In this document: positions 18,505 to 27,972 of the stretch, one piece after another
Numbering within the stretch: the stretch's first letter is position 1
Layout: each line of letters opens with the position of its first letter
Origin: Chryseobacterium piperi
GTDB lineage: Bacteria > Bacteroidota > Bacteroidia > Flavobacteriales > Weeksellaceae
Direction of reading: 5' to 3'
NCBI RefSeq assembly: GCF_002285635.2
Contig: NZ_CP023049.2
Coordinates: 3,472,001 to 3,536,000, forward strand
Length of the DNA: 64,000 bases
Translations under genes and position numbers: made by a program
Notes under the pieces: generated by a model
Databases searched by the model: none
Seen by the model: the letters and a program-made list of their open reading frames with translations, nothing else
What the model was told of the DNA's origin: nothing

Positions 18505-19389
18505 TTAGTCGTTGTAGACTGAAGTTTTATAAGCGATGATGGTGTTTTTCATCAACATAGCTCTAGTCATAGGACCGACTCCTCCTGGAACAGGGGTAAT
18601 CCAGCCTGCTTTTGCAGCACAGCTGTCGAAATCTACATCACCTGCCAAATAATATCCTTTTGGAGAGTCATCGTCCACTCTTGTAATCCCTACATCTATA
18701 ATTACTGCTCCGTCTTTGATCATTTCACCCTTTAAGAAGTGAGGATCTCCTAACGCCGTAATTACAATATCTGCTTTTTTTGTATATTCTTCAATGTCTT
18801 TGGTATAAGAGTGTGTAAGAGTAACGGTAGAGTTTCCCGGGAAGTCTTTTCTTCCCATCAAAATACTCATAGGTCTTCCTACAATTTTACTTCTTCCGAT
18901 AATTACACAGTCTTTACCTTTTGTTTCAATATTATATCTTTCTAATAAGGTCAATATTCCAAATGGAGTAGCAGGTAAGAAAGTATCCATTTCCAATGCC
19001 ATTTTCCCGAAGTTTTCAGGGTGGAAACCATCAACGTCTTTTCTTGGATCGATGGCGTTAATGATCTTTTCCTGATCGATCTGATCCGGTAAAGGTAACT
19101 GTACAATAAATCCGTCAACTGCTTTAGATTTGTTCAGTTCATCGATTTTTTCCAATAATTCTGACTCAGAAACCGTACTTGGAAATTTAATGAGACTAGA
19201 TTGAAATCCTACCTCCTCGCAGTCTTTCACTTTAGCATTTACATAAGCCTTGCTTGCTCCATTGTTTCCAACAAGAATAGCAACCAGATGAGGTGCTCTT
19301 CTTTTGTTTGCAAGAATCTTTTCAACTTCAATCTTGATTTCTGCTTTTATTTCTTTGGATACTTTAAGTCCGTCAAGAATTTCTGCCAT
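18505..19389 (-). CDS. folD: Bifunctional methylenetetrahydrofolate dehydrogenase/cyclohydrolase
   Basis: A 294-residue cytosolic enzyme converting 5,10-methylene-THF to 10-formyl-THF with NADP. Family motifs are complete: the catalytic region AYVNAKVKDCEEVG with its Lys, FIVQLPLPDQID, DVDGFHPENFG, the dinucleotide-binding IIGRSKIVGRP and the C-terminal TPVPGGVGPMTRAML. Length is normal. It forms a unit with queE downstream (7-base gap) and lies 68 bases after pgi, which may share the transcript. Confidence 0.96.
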   Translation of the reverse strand: MAEILDGLKVSKEIKAEIKIEVEKILANKRRAPHLVAILVGNNGASKAYVNAKVKDCEEVGFQSSLIKFPSTVSESELLEKIDELNKSKAVDGFIVQLPLPDQIDQEKIINAIDPRKDVDGFHPENFGKMALEMDTFLPATPFGILTLLERYNIETKGKDCVIIGRSKIVGRPMSILMGRKDFPGNSTVTLTHSYTKDIEEYTKKADIVITALGDPHFLKGEMIKDGAVIIDVGITRVDDDSPKGYYLAGDVDFDSCAAKAGWITPVPGGVGPMTRAMLMKNTIIAYKTSVYND

Positions 19390-19457
19390 TTTTACTTTTT
19401 ATTTTTATTAGATTTTTTCTGTTTCCTGGCGCTCAATGAAGGAATATCAACAGGGAA

Positions 19458-21098
19458 TTATTTATTCCCTTTGTAATAATTGATTAATCCGTTTGTAGAG
19501 CTGTCGTGAGAGCTTATTTTTTCATTATTCTCTAGCTCAGGCAAGATCTTGTTGGCTAAAACCTTTCCAAGCTCTACTCCAAACTGATCGAAGCTGAATA
19601 TGTTCCAGATTACTCCCTGTACAAAAATTTTATGTTCATACATTGCAATTAACTGGCCTAAAGAAAAAGGAGTTAATTCTTTGAATAATATTGAGTTAGT
19701 AGGTGTGTTTCCGTGGAAGACCTTGAAATTCAACAATCTGTCAATCTCTTCGTCGGATTTTCCTGAACTCCTTAATTCTGCCTCTACTTCCTCTTCATTT
19801 TTTCCAAAGGCAAGAGCTTCTGTCTGTGCAAAAAAGTTAGCCAATAATTTATCCTGATGATCAGAAACCTGGTTACTGCTTTTGGCATAAGCAATGAAAT
19901 CTGCAGGGATTAATTCTGTACCCTGGTGAATCAACTGATAAAATGCATGCTGCCCGTTAGTTCCCGGTTCGCCCCAGATAATTGGCCCTGTCTCATATTC
20001 TACAAATTCCCCATTTCGGTCAACGCATTTTCCGTTGCTTTCCATATCACCTTGCTGTAAGTAAGCAGCAAATCTGTCAAGATACTGAGAATAAGGTAGT
20101 ATGGCGTAGCTGGTTGCTGCATAAAAATTACGGTACCATATTCCTAAAAGACCCATCAGAACAGGGATGTTTTCTGCAAAATCAGCGGTCTGGAAATGTT
20201 GATCCGTATCAAACGCTCCCTTTAGTAACTGTTCAAAATGATCATATCCGACAGCAAGAACAATGCTTAAGCCGATAGCACTCCAAAGGGAATATCTTCC
20301 GCCAACCCAATCCCAGAATTCAAAAATATTTTCTTCTGCAATTCCAAACTTTTTAACTTCCTCAATATTAGTAGATAAAGCTACAAAATGTTTGGCTACA
20401 TCTTCCTGTTTTCCAGCTTTCAAAAACCAGTCTTTTGCCGAATTGGCGTTCGTCATGGTTTCCTGAGTTGTAAAAGTCTTGGAAGCAATAATGAATAATG
20501 TTGTTTCAGGATTTAAGTTTTTAACAACTTCTGCGATATGATTGCCATCTACGTTTGAAACAAAATGAACATTCAGTCTTGTTTTAAAATGCTTTAGAGC
20601 TGAACAAACCATTACAGGCCCTAAATCCGAACCTCCAATTCCGATATTGACAACATCTGTAATTTCTTTTCCACTGAAACCTTTATGTGTTCCTGAAATA
20701 ATTTTTTCAGAAAAAGATTTCATATGGTCAAGTACTCTTTTGATCTGGGGTTTGATGTTTTCGCCATCAACTAAAATTTCCTTACCGGAAAAATCCCTTA
20801 ATGCAGTATGGAGAACTGCTCTTCCTTCCGTTTCATTGATCTTATCTCCGGAAAACATTTTGGAGATAGCGTCTTTTAACTGACATTCCTCAGCAAGATT
20901 CAAAAGAAGCTCTTTCGTTCTTGCATCAATCAGGTTTTTAGAATAATCAAAAAGAAAATTATCTTTTTTTAATGAAAATTCTTCAAAGCGATTTTCATTG
21001 TCTTGAAAAAGTGTTCTTAAATCAAAGTCATTTTCTGCAAAGTGTTCGTCAAGAGCTTTCCAGCTATTCGTGTGTATAGGATTTATTTTTGATAGCAT
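19458..21098 (-). CDS. pgi: Glucose-6-phosphate isomerase
   Basis: A 546-residue glycolytic enzyme. The start at MLSKINP is preferred over a Met seven codons upstream because family members begin with a short leader before NP and a W at this point. Signatures: [14 protein letters not shown], the phosphate-binding [25 protein letters not shown] and the substrate-side segment [19 protein letters not shown]. It belongs to the long eubacterial type with C-terminal NTPTNSI. It leads a minus-strand run with folD and queE. Confidence 0.96.
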   Translation of the reverse strand: MLSKINPIHTNSWKALDEHFAENDFDLRTLFQDNENRFEEFSLKKDNFLFDYSKNLIDARTKELLLNLAEECQLKDAISKMFSGDKINETEGRAVLHTALRDFSGKEILVDGENIKPQIKRVLDHMKSFSEKIISGTHKGFSGKEITDVVNIGIGGSDLGPVMVCSALKHFKTRLNVHFVSNVDGNHIAEVVKNLNPETTLFIIASKTFTTQETMTNANSAKDWFLKAGKQEDVAKHFVALSTNIEEVKKFGIAEENIFEFWDWVGGRYSLWSAIGLSIVLAVGYDHFEQLLKGAFDTDQHFQTADFAENIPVLMGLLGIWYRNFYAATSYAILPYSQYLDRFAAYLQQGDMESNGKCVDRNGEFVEYETGPIIWGEPGTNGQHAFYQLIHQGTELIPADFIAYAKSSNQVSDHQDKLLANFFAQTEALAFGKNEEEVEAELRSSGKSDEEIDRLLNFKVFHGNTPTNSILFKELTPFSLGQLIAMYEHKIFVQGVIWNIFSFDQFGVELGKVLANKILPELENNEKISSHDSSTNGLINYYKGNK

Positions 21099-21176
21099 AT
21101 ATTCAAAGTTAAAATTCAAGGTTGAAAAACAATAATTTTTATGGAATCTTGAAATTAAAATACAAATTTAAGGAAA

Positions 21177-21231
21177 AATAAAACCTCCGGGAAAAATAGG
21201 AGGCTGTAAAATCTAAAATTGTGATGATATC
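21177..21231. repeat. Imperfect direct repeat, copy 1 (terminator-like)
   Basis: About 55 bases beginning CCTCCGGGAAAAATAGGAGG and ending in TGTGATGATATCC match the block at 23203-23253 (CCTCCGGAAAAACGGAGG, later TATGATGATAACC). The two copies bracket the beta-helix gene. Here the hairpin does not follow any plus-strand gene, so it looks like the relic of a terminator. Confidence 0.6.
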
Positions 21232-21448
21232 CTATTACCTCCGTTAAGTAAGCCCTTATTTTTGTGGAGTCTTATATTGTTTTTTAAATTTTCTTAATAT
21301 TTGAAAAGTTGGTTCCCAGGTATTTATAAAACACCGTATCTTTAATCAGGCATTATATCGTTCGCTAAAACAATCTATTTTGTATAGAAAGATACAAATA
21401 TGTAATGTTTGCATTGAAAATATACACCAATTAAATAATAAAAGTAAA

Positions 21449-23188
21449 ATGAAAAAAGTAATTCTAATCATATTGTTGCTCCTTGTATATAATACTGGCT
21501 TTTCTCAAACCAATTATTATGTAGATAAAACATCTGGAAATGATGCGAATAATGGCAGTGTTACCACACCCTGGAAAACCATACAAAAGGCAGCCAATAG
21601 TGCTACGCCGAATAGTATTGTCAATATCAAAGCAGGAACATACTATGAGAACGTAGTTATCAATGTAAGTGGAACGAGTGGGAATTATATTACGTTTAAA
21701 AATTATTCAAATAATAATGTTATTATAGATGGTACAGGTACTGCAGGAAAAACCTTGTTGACCGTTACCAACAAAAGTTATTTAAAGTTTGAAAATTTAA
21801 CAATTCAAAACAAAACGGTAAATGATGCTCAGGGAGTATTGGTTCAGACAACAGGCAACAATTCATCCACAGATCTGACCTTCAAAAATATCACGATCAG
21901 AAAGATCAATTGGACTGCAATTAAAGATACTCCAGCCACAGCTAATAACAATGCCCAGGGATTAATTGTTTATGGCAGAAATGGAGGGATTACCAACCTT
22001 ACCATAGATAGCTGTAAGGTATTTGATAATATTTTAGGGTATAGTGAAGCGTTGGCGGTCAATGGGAATGTTGATGGATTTGTAGTAAAAAACTGCTTGG
22101 TGCACGATAATACCAATATAGGAATTGATATATTAGGACATGAGGGTATAGCATCACCCTCTGCTTTAGACGAAGCCAGAAATGGGGTAGTCATTAATAA
22201 TGAATGCTATAATAATATTTCAAAATATGCTACTTCTGCTGGCATTTATGTGGATGGGGCAAGCAATATTATTATAGAGAGAAATAAAAGCTATCAAAAC
22301 GGATGGGGAATTGAAGTGGGTGCAGAACGTGATGGAACCGTTAAGCAGATTACTGTAAAGAATAATTTAGTATATAAAAATGAGCAAGCCGGCCTTGCAA
22401 TAGGTGGACATGATTCAACCACTACTGGACAGGTGATAAATTCTGTCATTAGAAATAATACATTTTTACAAAACAATACTGCAAATGATGGAACCGGAGA
22501 AATTGCGATGACTAAAGCCTCAAATTGTGTTTTTGAAAACAATATTTTTTATACCAGTTCGGAAAATGTATTAATGACTGTTGATACCATTAGCCCTCAG
22601 GCGAATAATACGTTCAATTATAATTGCTGGTTTACTCCGAATAATAATCCTAATGATATAACAGTGAGCTGGAGAGGGACTGATTATAATTCGTTTTCAG
22701 CTTATAAATCAGGAACCAGCCAGGAAGCTAATTCTTTGTATGCTAATCCGAAGTTGGTGTCAATTTCAGCTGCCGCACCCAATGTGAAGTTGAATGCAAC
22801 AAGCCCGTGTATCAATAAAGGAAAACCAACTACTTCTATTTCACCTGGAGAACTGGATTTTTATGGATATAACAGAATCTCCAATACGGTTATCGACATG
22901 GGAGCGAGTGAATATATTGCTACTTTAGGAGTAAAGCCTAATGAAAATATAAGTTTTGGAAAGATTTACCCTATTCCATCAAGCGGTATTCTTAATTTTG
23001 AATTGGATGCAGATAAAAAAGAAAACGCTATTACTGTATATAATGCCAGCGGACAGGAATTAAAAAAATACAATTTTTTAACTAACCGTTTTTCGATAGA
23101 TTTATCAGGGCTGATTGAAGGGACCTATCTTGTTAAAATAGATAATAAAAACGCTGTGATGACTAAAAAGATTATCATTAAAAAATAA
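21449..23188 (+). CDS. Secreted right-handed beta-helix protein with T9SS domain
   Basis: A 579-residue exported protein. The start MKKVILIILLLL is chosen for its signal peptide (cleavage after GFSQ), not the Met 23 codons upstream. After YYVDKTSGNDANNGS, typical of a DUF1565-like beginning, come many short Asn- and Val-rich repeats (NNIF, NNLVYKN, NNTFLQNN) forming a parallel beta-helix as in pectate lyases and other polysaccharide-active proteins. The last ~75 residues (FGKIYPIPSSG to KKIIIKK) are a type IX sorting domain. It probably binds or cleaves a polysaccharide outside the cell; the substrate is unknown. It is monocistronic with a hairpin after the stop. Confidence 0.85.
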   Translation: MKKVILIILLLLVYNTGFSQTNYYVDKTSGNDANNGSVTTPWKTIQKAANSATPNSIVNIKAGTYYENVVINVSGTSGNYITFKNYSNNNVIIDGTGTAGKTLLTVTNKSYLKFENLTIQNKTVNDAQGVLVQTTGNNSSTDLTFKNITIRKINWTAIKDTPATANNNAQGLIVYGRNGGITNLTIDSCKVFDNILGYSEALAVNGNVDGFVVKNCLVHDNTNIGIDILGHEGIASPSALDEARNGVVINNECYNNISKYATSAGIYVDGASNIIIERNKSYQNGWGIEVGAERDGTVKQITVKNNLVYKNEQAGLAIGGHDSTTTGQVINSVIRNNTFLQNNTANDGTGEIAMTKASNCVFENNIFYTSSENVLMTVDTISPQANNTFNYNCWFTPNNNPNDITVSWRGTDYNSFSAYKSGTSQEANSLYANPKLVSISAAAPNVKLNATSPCINKGKPTTSISPGELDFYGYNRISNTVIDMGASEYIATLGVKPNENISFGKIYPIPSSGILNFELDADKKENAITVYNASGQELKKYNFLTNRFSIDLSGLIEGTYLVKIDNKNAVMTKKIIIKK

Positions 23189-23202
23189 ACATACCTTCAG
23201 AA

Positions 23203-23253
23203 AATAAGCCTCCGGAAAAACGGAGGCTTTAAAGATAAATTATGATGATAACC
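23203..23253 (+). repeat. Imperfect direct repeat, copy 2, acting as terminator
   Basis: AGCCTCCG and CGGAGGCT form an 8-bp stem with a GAAAAA loop and a short T-run at 23207-23231, 18 bases after the beta-helix stop. Sequence similarity to 21177-21231 continues past the hairpin. Confidence 0.65.
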
Positions 23254-23274
23254 CAAAAGGTTAGGATAATATGA

Positions 23275-24171
23275 TTACACTTGTTCTGATTTTTTGAAAT
23301 GTTTCTTTTTTCTTAATAGATAAACAATAATTCCTGCGATTAATAAAACAGGCCAGATTGTTATGAGCCCTACCACAATTTTTTGAATCAAATAGAATCC
23401 TTCTACAAAAGCATTCTTAACATCATAAATAAAATTGAACTTATATTTATTGTCAATATTCTTTGTATTGGTCACCGGGAGTTCGGCAATGCGAAGCTTA
23501 GGTTCTCTTATGTAAATATCAATTGTGCTGTATTTAAGATTATCTGTGACATCCAGATTGGCGAGTTGTTGAAGATTTTCTTCGGACATATTATCATTAT
23601 CCATCTTTACTTTGTCCTTGTTGACTTTGAGTTGAGAAATGTTTTCCCCTGTTTTTTTGATTCTTTTGCCTTCGAGCTCAGCATATTTAATACTAGAAGT
23701 TATATCTTCAGCGTTGATCGACCTTGAATTAAGAAAGAGTTTCTTGTCGTTGATTAATGTTAAAAACTCACCTAATTTTGCGGTAGGAACACGTACCTGC
23801 ATCGTATTTTCAGTTTGGTACTTCTTTACCAGCATAGCCTCTTCACTGGATGTATTGTAGGTGTTTTCTGAAATTACGTTGCTCAGTAAATTGCTGTGTG
23901 TCACAAATCCACCCAGATCTTGAACGGATTTCTCAATTGAAATTGTTGCTTCATAAACGTCCTTAACTTCCATTTTGACATCTGCAGTCTTAATGAATTG
24001 TTTATCCTTTACGCTCATTGTTGCTACAGAAGAAACGCTGTCTGAAGCTATTGCAGCTGCCGAATCTGTTGCTGTTTCGTACTCAGTAGTCGTGGCTTCT
24101 CCTTTTTTACAAGAAAAAATTCCGGATAAGATAATAGCAACTAGTGATAGTTAAATGTAAGTCGTTTTCAT
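23275..24171 (-). pseudogene. DUF4349 lipoprotein gene with a stop codon in its signal peptide
   Basis: Read through, the gene gives 298 residues from the ATG at 24171: MKTTYI, then an in-frame TAA at codon 7 (24153-24151), then LSLVAIILSGIFSC with a perfect lipobox and an Ala/Ser/Thr linker. The remainder (longest frame from an internal ATG at 24018) has the DUF4349 layout: beta-alpha region ADVKMEVKDVYEATISIE, a coiled-coil middle (KIKKTGENISQ and onward) and a C-terminal membrane helix IWPVLLIAGIIVYLL followed by Lys/His. Such proteins are membrane-anchored with unknown role. The stop removes the start and lipid anchor, so the product is probably not made correctly. A sequencing error at one base is the alternative. 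Confidence 0.75.
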
Positions 24172-24378
24172 AATATTAATTTTAATCTTTTTGTTCAGAC
24201 TCAAAGTTCAGACGGAATCATTTGTAATGTTTGAAAATCAGCGGTAAAAAAATTGTAAAGAAGAAAAACGATTGAACTGTTTGATATTCATTTATTTGTA
24301 AAAAGTATTCTATGGGTTCGAATGAATTTCGGAGTGATTTTTGTATCTTACAAATTAAATTAAATCGCAATAATACCT

Positions 24379-25737
24379 ATGTCTAATACTTTTTCCAAAA
24401 TCAGAAACGCAATAGAATTATTCAGATCGATAGACTTTGATCAGCTCAGTGCAATGTCTCAAAAAGTAGATTTGCCAAAATTGATGCAGAATTTTTCAAA
24501 ATTGGATGATAAACAACTTGGTGGATTGATGAAAATGCTCGATCCGAATAAAAAGAAAAAAGAACTTCCACCGATTGATGGTGACTTTTATGATATCTAT
24601 CACACCCTGACACCTGAACAACGGGAAATTCAGCTTAAAGTGAGGGCATTCATGGAAAAAGAAGTCAAGCCATTGGTGAATCATTATTGGCTGCGGGATG
24701 AATTTCCTTTTGAGCTAATCCCAAAATTTCAGAAGCTGGGTATTTGTGGGGTAACCTATGAAGGATATGGCTGTCCGGGAATGCCTTTTTTAATGGAAGG
24801 AGTTATCGCCATGGAAATGGCTAGAATTGATGCTTCCATTGCTACATTTTTTGGAGTTCAGTCCGGTTTGGCTATGGGATCGATTTATATCTGTGGTTCG
24901 GAAGAGCAGAAACAAAAATGGCTACCCCAAATGCAGAAATTTGAAAAAATAGGAGCTTTTGGATTAACTGAGCCGGAGGTTGGTTCAGGCGCTGCAGGTG
25001 GGTTGACTGCCACTTGTAAAAAGACTCCTGAGGGCTGGATCCTTAACGGTGAAAAAAAATGGATTGGCAATGCAACATTTGCAGATGTGATTATTATCTG
25101 GGCCAGAGATGTGGATAGTGGTGATGTAAAAGGATTTATTGTAGAAAAAGATAATCCTGGTTTCTCAGTAGAAAAAATTAAAGGAAAAATGGCTCTTCGT
25201 ATAGTTCAAAATGGATTAATCACTTTAAAGGACTGTCTGGTGACTGAAGAGAACAGATTGCAGAATGCCAACTCTTTTAAAGATACAGCTAAAGTATTAA
25301 GAATGACCAGAGCTGGTGTTGCCTGGATGGCGACAGGTTGTGCCAGAGGTGCCTATGAAAGTGCCTTAGACTATACAAGGAAAAGAGAACAGTTTGGAAA
25401 ACCAATTGCTTCTTTCCAGATGATTCAGGGACATTTAGTGGAAATGTTATCGAACCTTACAGCAATGCAAACGATGGTCTTCAGGCTGTCTGAAATGCAG
25501 GACGAAGGTATTTTAAAAGATGAACATGCTTCATTGGCGAAAGTTTTCTGTACACTAAGAACCAGAGATGTAGTGTCCCGAGCAAGAGAGGTAATGGGCG
25601 GAAACGGTATTTTATTGGAATATGACGTTGCAAGATTCGTTGCTGATGCAGAAGCTATTTATTCCTACGAAGGAACAAAGGAAATCAATTCACTGATTGT
25701 TGGACGGTCAATTACCGGATTCAGTGCATTTGTATAA
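24379..25737 (+). CDS. Acyl-CoA dehydrogenase, glutaryl-CoA dehydrogenase-like
   Basis: A 452-residue flavoenzyme. After a ~60-residue N-terminal extension of unknown role come the three acyl-CoA dehydrogenase domains: FAD/substrate region FGLTEPEVGSGAAGG, NGEKKWIGNATFADV and the C-terminal RKREQFGKPIASFQMIQ. The catalytic base is the Glu in YSYEGTKEIN, at the position used by glutaryl-CoA dehydrogenase and relatives. It oxidises an acyl-CoA and passes electrons to electron-transfer flavoprotein. Glutaryl-CoA specificity is suggested by overall similarity only. It is a single-gene unit with a strong terminator; its promoter must lie in the 207 bases shared with the divergent DUF4349 gene. Confidence 0.87.
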   Translation: MSNTFSKIRNAIELFRSIDFDQLSAMSQKVDLPKLMQNFSKLDDKQLGGLMKMLDPNKKKKELPPIDGDFYDIYHTLTPEQREIQLKVRAFMEKEVKPLVNHYWLRDEFPFELIPKFQKLGICGVTYEGYGCPGMPFLMEGVIAMEMARIDASIATFFGVQSGLAMGSIYICGSEEQKQKWLPQMQKFEKIGAFGLTEPEVGSGAAGGLTATCKKTPEGWILNGEKKWIGNATFADVIIIWARDVDSGDVKGFIVEKDNPGFSVEKIKGKMALRIVQNGLITLKDCLVTEENRLQNANSFKDTAKVLRMTRAGVAWMATGCARGAYESALDYTRKREQFGKPIASFQMIQGHLVEMLSNLTAMQTMVFRLSEMQDEGILKDEHASLAKVFCTLRTRDVVSRAREVMGGNGILLEYDVARFVADAEAIYSYEGTKEINSLIVGRSITGFSAFV

Positions 25738-25758
25738 AATGTATAAAAATAAAAAAGA

Positions 25759-25790
25759 AGCCGTCTCAAAATGAGATGGCTCTTTTTTTA
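25759..25790 (+). terminator. Terminator of the acyl-CoA dehydrogenase gene
   Basis: AGCCGTCTCA pairs with TGAGATGGCT (10 bp including one G-T) around AAA, then a T-rich run. Confidence 0.9.
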
Positions 25791-25895
25791 GTTTTAGCTA
25801 CGAATGCAGGGATAAATAGACCTGTATATTCGTGGTTATAAATAATGTGTTTGAATAGAAAAAAACTACACATTTTTTATCCGGGAATTTAGCTT

Positions 25896-26273
25896 TCAGC
25901 TTATTAAAGCTTTGTATTTTTTTCCGTTATCAAAAAGCATCCAGATATTAATAACAAATAAAACCAGGGATATCGAAATGCCGGTTGAGGAAGGGGCTCT
26001 GTAAACATTATGTAATACAATTCCTACCATAACAGGTAAAATAACAATAGCTCCCAGTGCTCTGGTCTTTGGAAAGATAAATAATAGCCCTCCAATGATT
26101 TCTACAGTTGCTACCAAAGGCAATAGCCATCCCAATTCCATTATAGCACCAAAGATTTTTTTCTGATCCTCGGTAATTTCCGGCATTGGCATGTAATGGA
26201 AGAATTTATCCAATCCCGCATTAATAAACATAAGTCCGAAAAGTAAACAAATGATAAATTTTATTGTTTTCAT
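25896..26273 (-). CDS. DoxX-family membrane protein
   Basis: A 125-residue protein with four hydrophobic helices (about residues 4-20, 46-66, 72-90 and 97-114), the DoxX-like layout. An N-terminal NAGLDKFFHYMP motif is typical of the family. DoxX-like proteins are linked to quinone or thiol redox chemistry in some bacteria, but the role is generally unknown. It is a monocistronic minus-strand gene. Confidence 0.8.
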   Translation of the reverse strand: MKTIKFIICLLFGLMFINAGLDKFFHYMPMPEITEDQKKIFGAIMELGWLLPLVATVEIIGGLLFIFPKTRALGAIVILPVMVGIVLHNVYRAPSSTGISISLVLFVINIWMLFDNGKKYKALIS

Positions 26274-26429
26274 AATTGAAGAATTTTAATCAAATTTAAA
26301 ATAAAATTAGAATTAATTTACATAATTTAAAAATTAACTATTTATTATTGTTTTGATTTAATATTTTCTTTGCTGTTGGTTGAATTTGTGTATTTGTTTA
26401 TCAAATTAAAATAAACAAATAATATTATA

Positions 26430-26679
26430 CTGAAAAATTTCAAAAATTAAATCGCCAGGATCTAAAAGAAATTCAAGGAGGTGGCGGTCCTGGACAATGT
26501 GATATAGGACCCATCGGATGTCCATGTAAGATCCCTCTGGGGATCCATGTCTTGGAGGTGGTCCCGGAGGGGGCGGTGGAACGGATCCTAATATGGGATA
26601 CTGTCCGGATAATGGAAGCTACATTCCATGTGATCAAAACTGTCCGAACGGAATGCAACCTCTTTGTGCACTAGGATAA
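26430..26679 (+). pseudogene. Decayed double-glycine leader (bacteriocin-like) peptide gene
   Basis: Three frames together spell a peptide of about 80 residues of the type called bacteriocin-like in Chryseobacterium. Frame 1 gives KNFK after a CTG where ATG is expected. Frame 2 gives LNRQDLKEIQGGGGPGQCD, a leader with the GG cleavage site. Frame 3 gives GGGPGGGGGTDPNMGYCPD, then IPCDQNC and LCALG before the stop at 26677-26679. Each switch requires one missing base: one in the A5 run at 26442-26446 and one near 26531-26542. The mature part is Gly- and Cys-rich. With no ATG and two shifts it cannot be translated as is. A good terminator still follows. Confidence 0.65.
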
Positions 26680-26681
26680 AT

Positions 26682-26720
26682 AAAAAGAAGCGATCCCATT
26701 TTTGAGATCGCTTCTTTTTA
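26682..26720 (+). terminator. Terminator after the decayed peptide gene
   Basis: AAAAAGAAGCGATC pairs with GATCGCTTCTTTTT (14 bp) with A and T runs on either side; it can serve both strands. Confidence 0.9.
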
Positions 26721-26770
26721 GTCTAAGAATTCAGCTTTGATTTTAGAGGTAATCTCTGTTATATACTTTT

Positions 26771-27883
26771 TTAGTCCATTTCCTTCAATGTTATATTTTT
26801 GGAAATTTTATAAGTTTTTTTCTTTTTATGAGGTCTTTCTTCTTCTCCAAGTAATTTGCCCCATGGTTTCAGCCCATCCACTCTTTCAAAAATTATTTTA
26901 ATAATCGCTATGGCAGGAATACAAAGAAACATTCCTGAAATTCCCCAGACATGTTCTCCAACAATGATTCCAATAAAAGAAAATAAAGCATTGATTTTTA
27001 CTTTTGATCCTACAACAAATGGGAGTACGATGTTTCCATCTATAGCATGGATGCCAATATATCCTAGTACAACATATATACAGGTAGTTGGTGTGCCTGT
27101 TGCAAAAGCGATAAAACATGAAATTAAAAGAGAAATAAACATGCCTATATAAGGAATAACATTCAGTAATCCGGTAAGAACTCCTAAGAGGATGGCGTAT
27201 TTTACACCTAAAATACTAAGTAAAATTGAAGTAAGGGCAGAAACGATAATGACCTGTAAGCAAAGTCCTATGATGTACTTTTTAGTCATGACGCGGACTT
27301 CAGAAACGACCTCCTGTACGCTTGCTTTATGTTTTTCACTAAAAACATTGACAATGAAATTATTTAAAATTCTTCTGTAATTTAAAATAAAAATAAAAAA
27401 CAAAATAAAGAAGAATAAAAACCCTAATCCAGAAGAAAATATTCCAAACGTAAATCCTAAAATAGCTCCTGATGATGACAAAATTTTATTAAGAGCTTGA
27501 TCAATATATCCTAATTGTTCGCGAATTTTAACATTAAAGGTGTGTGATACCCAGACTTGAAGATTATTGAATACCGTATCAAGTTGCATTTTCAAATGAG
27601 GAATGTCTTTACTGAAGCTGGATAATTGTGATCCAAAGAAAAATATTAATCCGGCTAATATCACCAGCATGAACATCACGGATATCATGGTCGAAACTGA
27701 ACGAGGAAATCTTAATTTTTTTTCTAAAAAATTAGAAAGAGGTAAAAATAGCATGGCCATTAAAAATGCCAGAAAAAAGGGGGCTAAAATACTTTGCCCG
27801 AGCTCTACCAAATATCCGATACCTATAATAGAGATGACAACAAGGGTCAGTTTTAATAAAAAAGGAAGCTTAAAAAAATTCAT
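26771..27883 (-). CDS. AI-2E family transporter (TqsA/PerM-like permease)
   Basis: A 370-residue polytopic inner-membrane protein with about eight helices in the family order: two N-terminal pairs (around 10-30 and 33-50, then 62-82), a soluble region near 85-140, and four to five helices from 150 to 330. GLLNVIPYIGMFIS is the family signature. Members export small molecules such as autoinducer 2 or act as Na+/H+ antiporters; substrate cannot be inferred. The tail is Lys-rich. A terminator separates it from lon, so it is probably transcribed alone. Confidence 0.85.
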   Translation of the reverse strand: MNFFKLPFLLKLTLVVISIIGIGYLVELGQSILAPFFLAFLMAMLFLPLSNFLEKKLRFPRSVSTMISVMFMLVILAGLIFFFGSQLSSFSKDIPHLKMQLDTVFNNLQVWVSHTFNVKIREQLGYIDQALNKILSSSGAILGFTFGIFSSGLGFLFFFILFFIFILNYRRILNNFIVNVFSEKHKASVQEVVSEVRVMTKKYIIGLCLQVIIVSALTSILLSILGVKYAILLGVLTGLLNVIPYIGMFISLLISCFIAFATGTPTTCIYVVLGYIGIHAIDGNIVLPFVVGSKVKINALFSFIGIIVGEHVWGISGMFLCIPAIAIIKIIFERVDGLKPWGKLLGEEERPHKKKKTYKISKNITLKEMD

Positions 27884-27910
27884 AATTCAAAATCTGCAGT
27901 ATAAAAATAG

Positions 27911-27938
27911 TAAAACCCTTTGAATAAAAGGGTTTTTA
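27911..27938 (-). terminator. Terminator after lon
   Basis: AAACCCTTT and AAAGGGTTT form a 9-bp stem with a short loop between the end of lon and the start of the AI-2E gene; T-rich on the minus strand. Confidence 0.65.
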
Positions 27939-27972
27939 AATATTATTTTATTTAGGTGTTAGTATATTGCAC

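Noticed and set aside
26473..26658. Pro-rich 61-codon minus-strand frame
   Set aside because: It is the complement of the Gly-rich decayed peptide gene; Gly codons on one strand produce Pro codons on the other.
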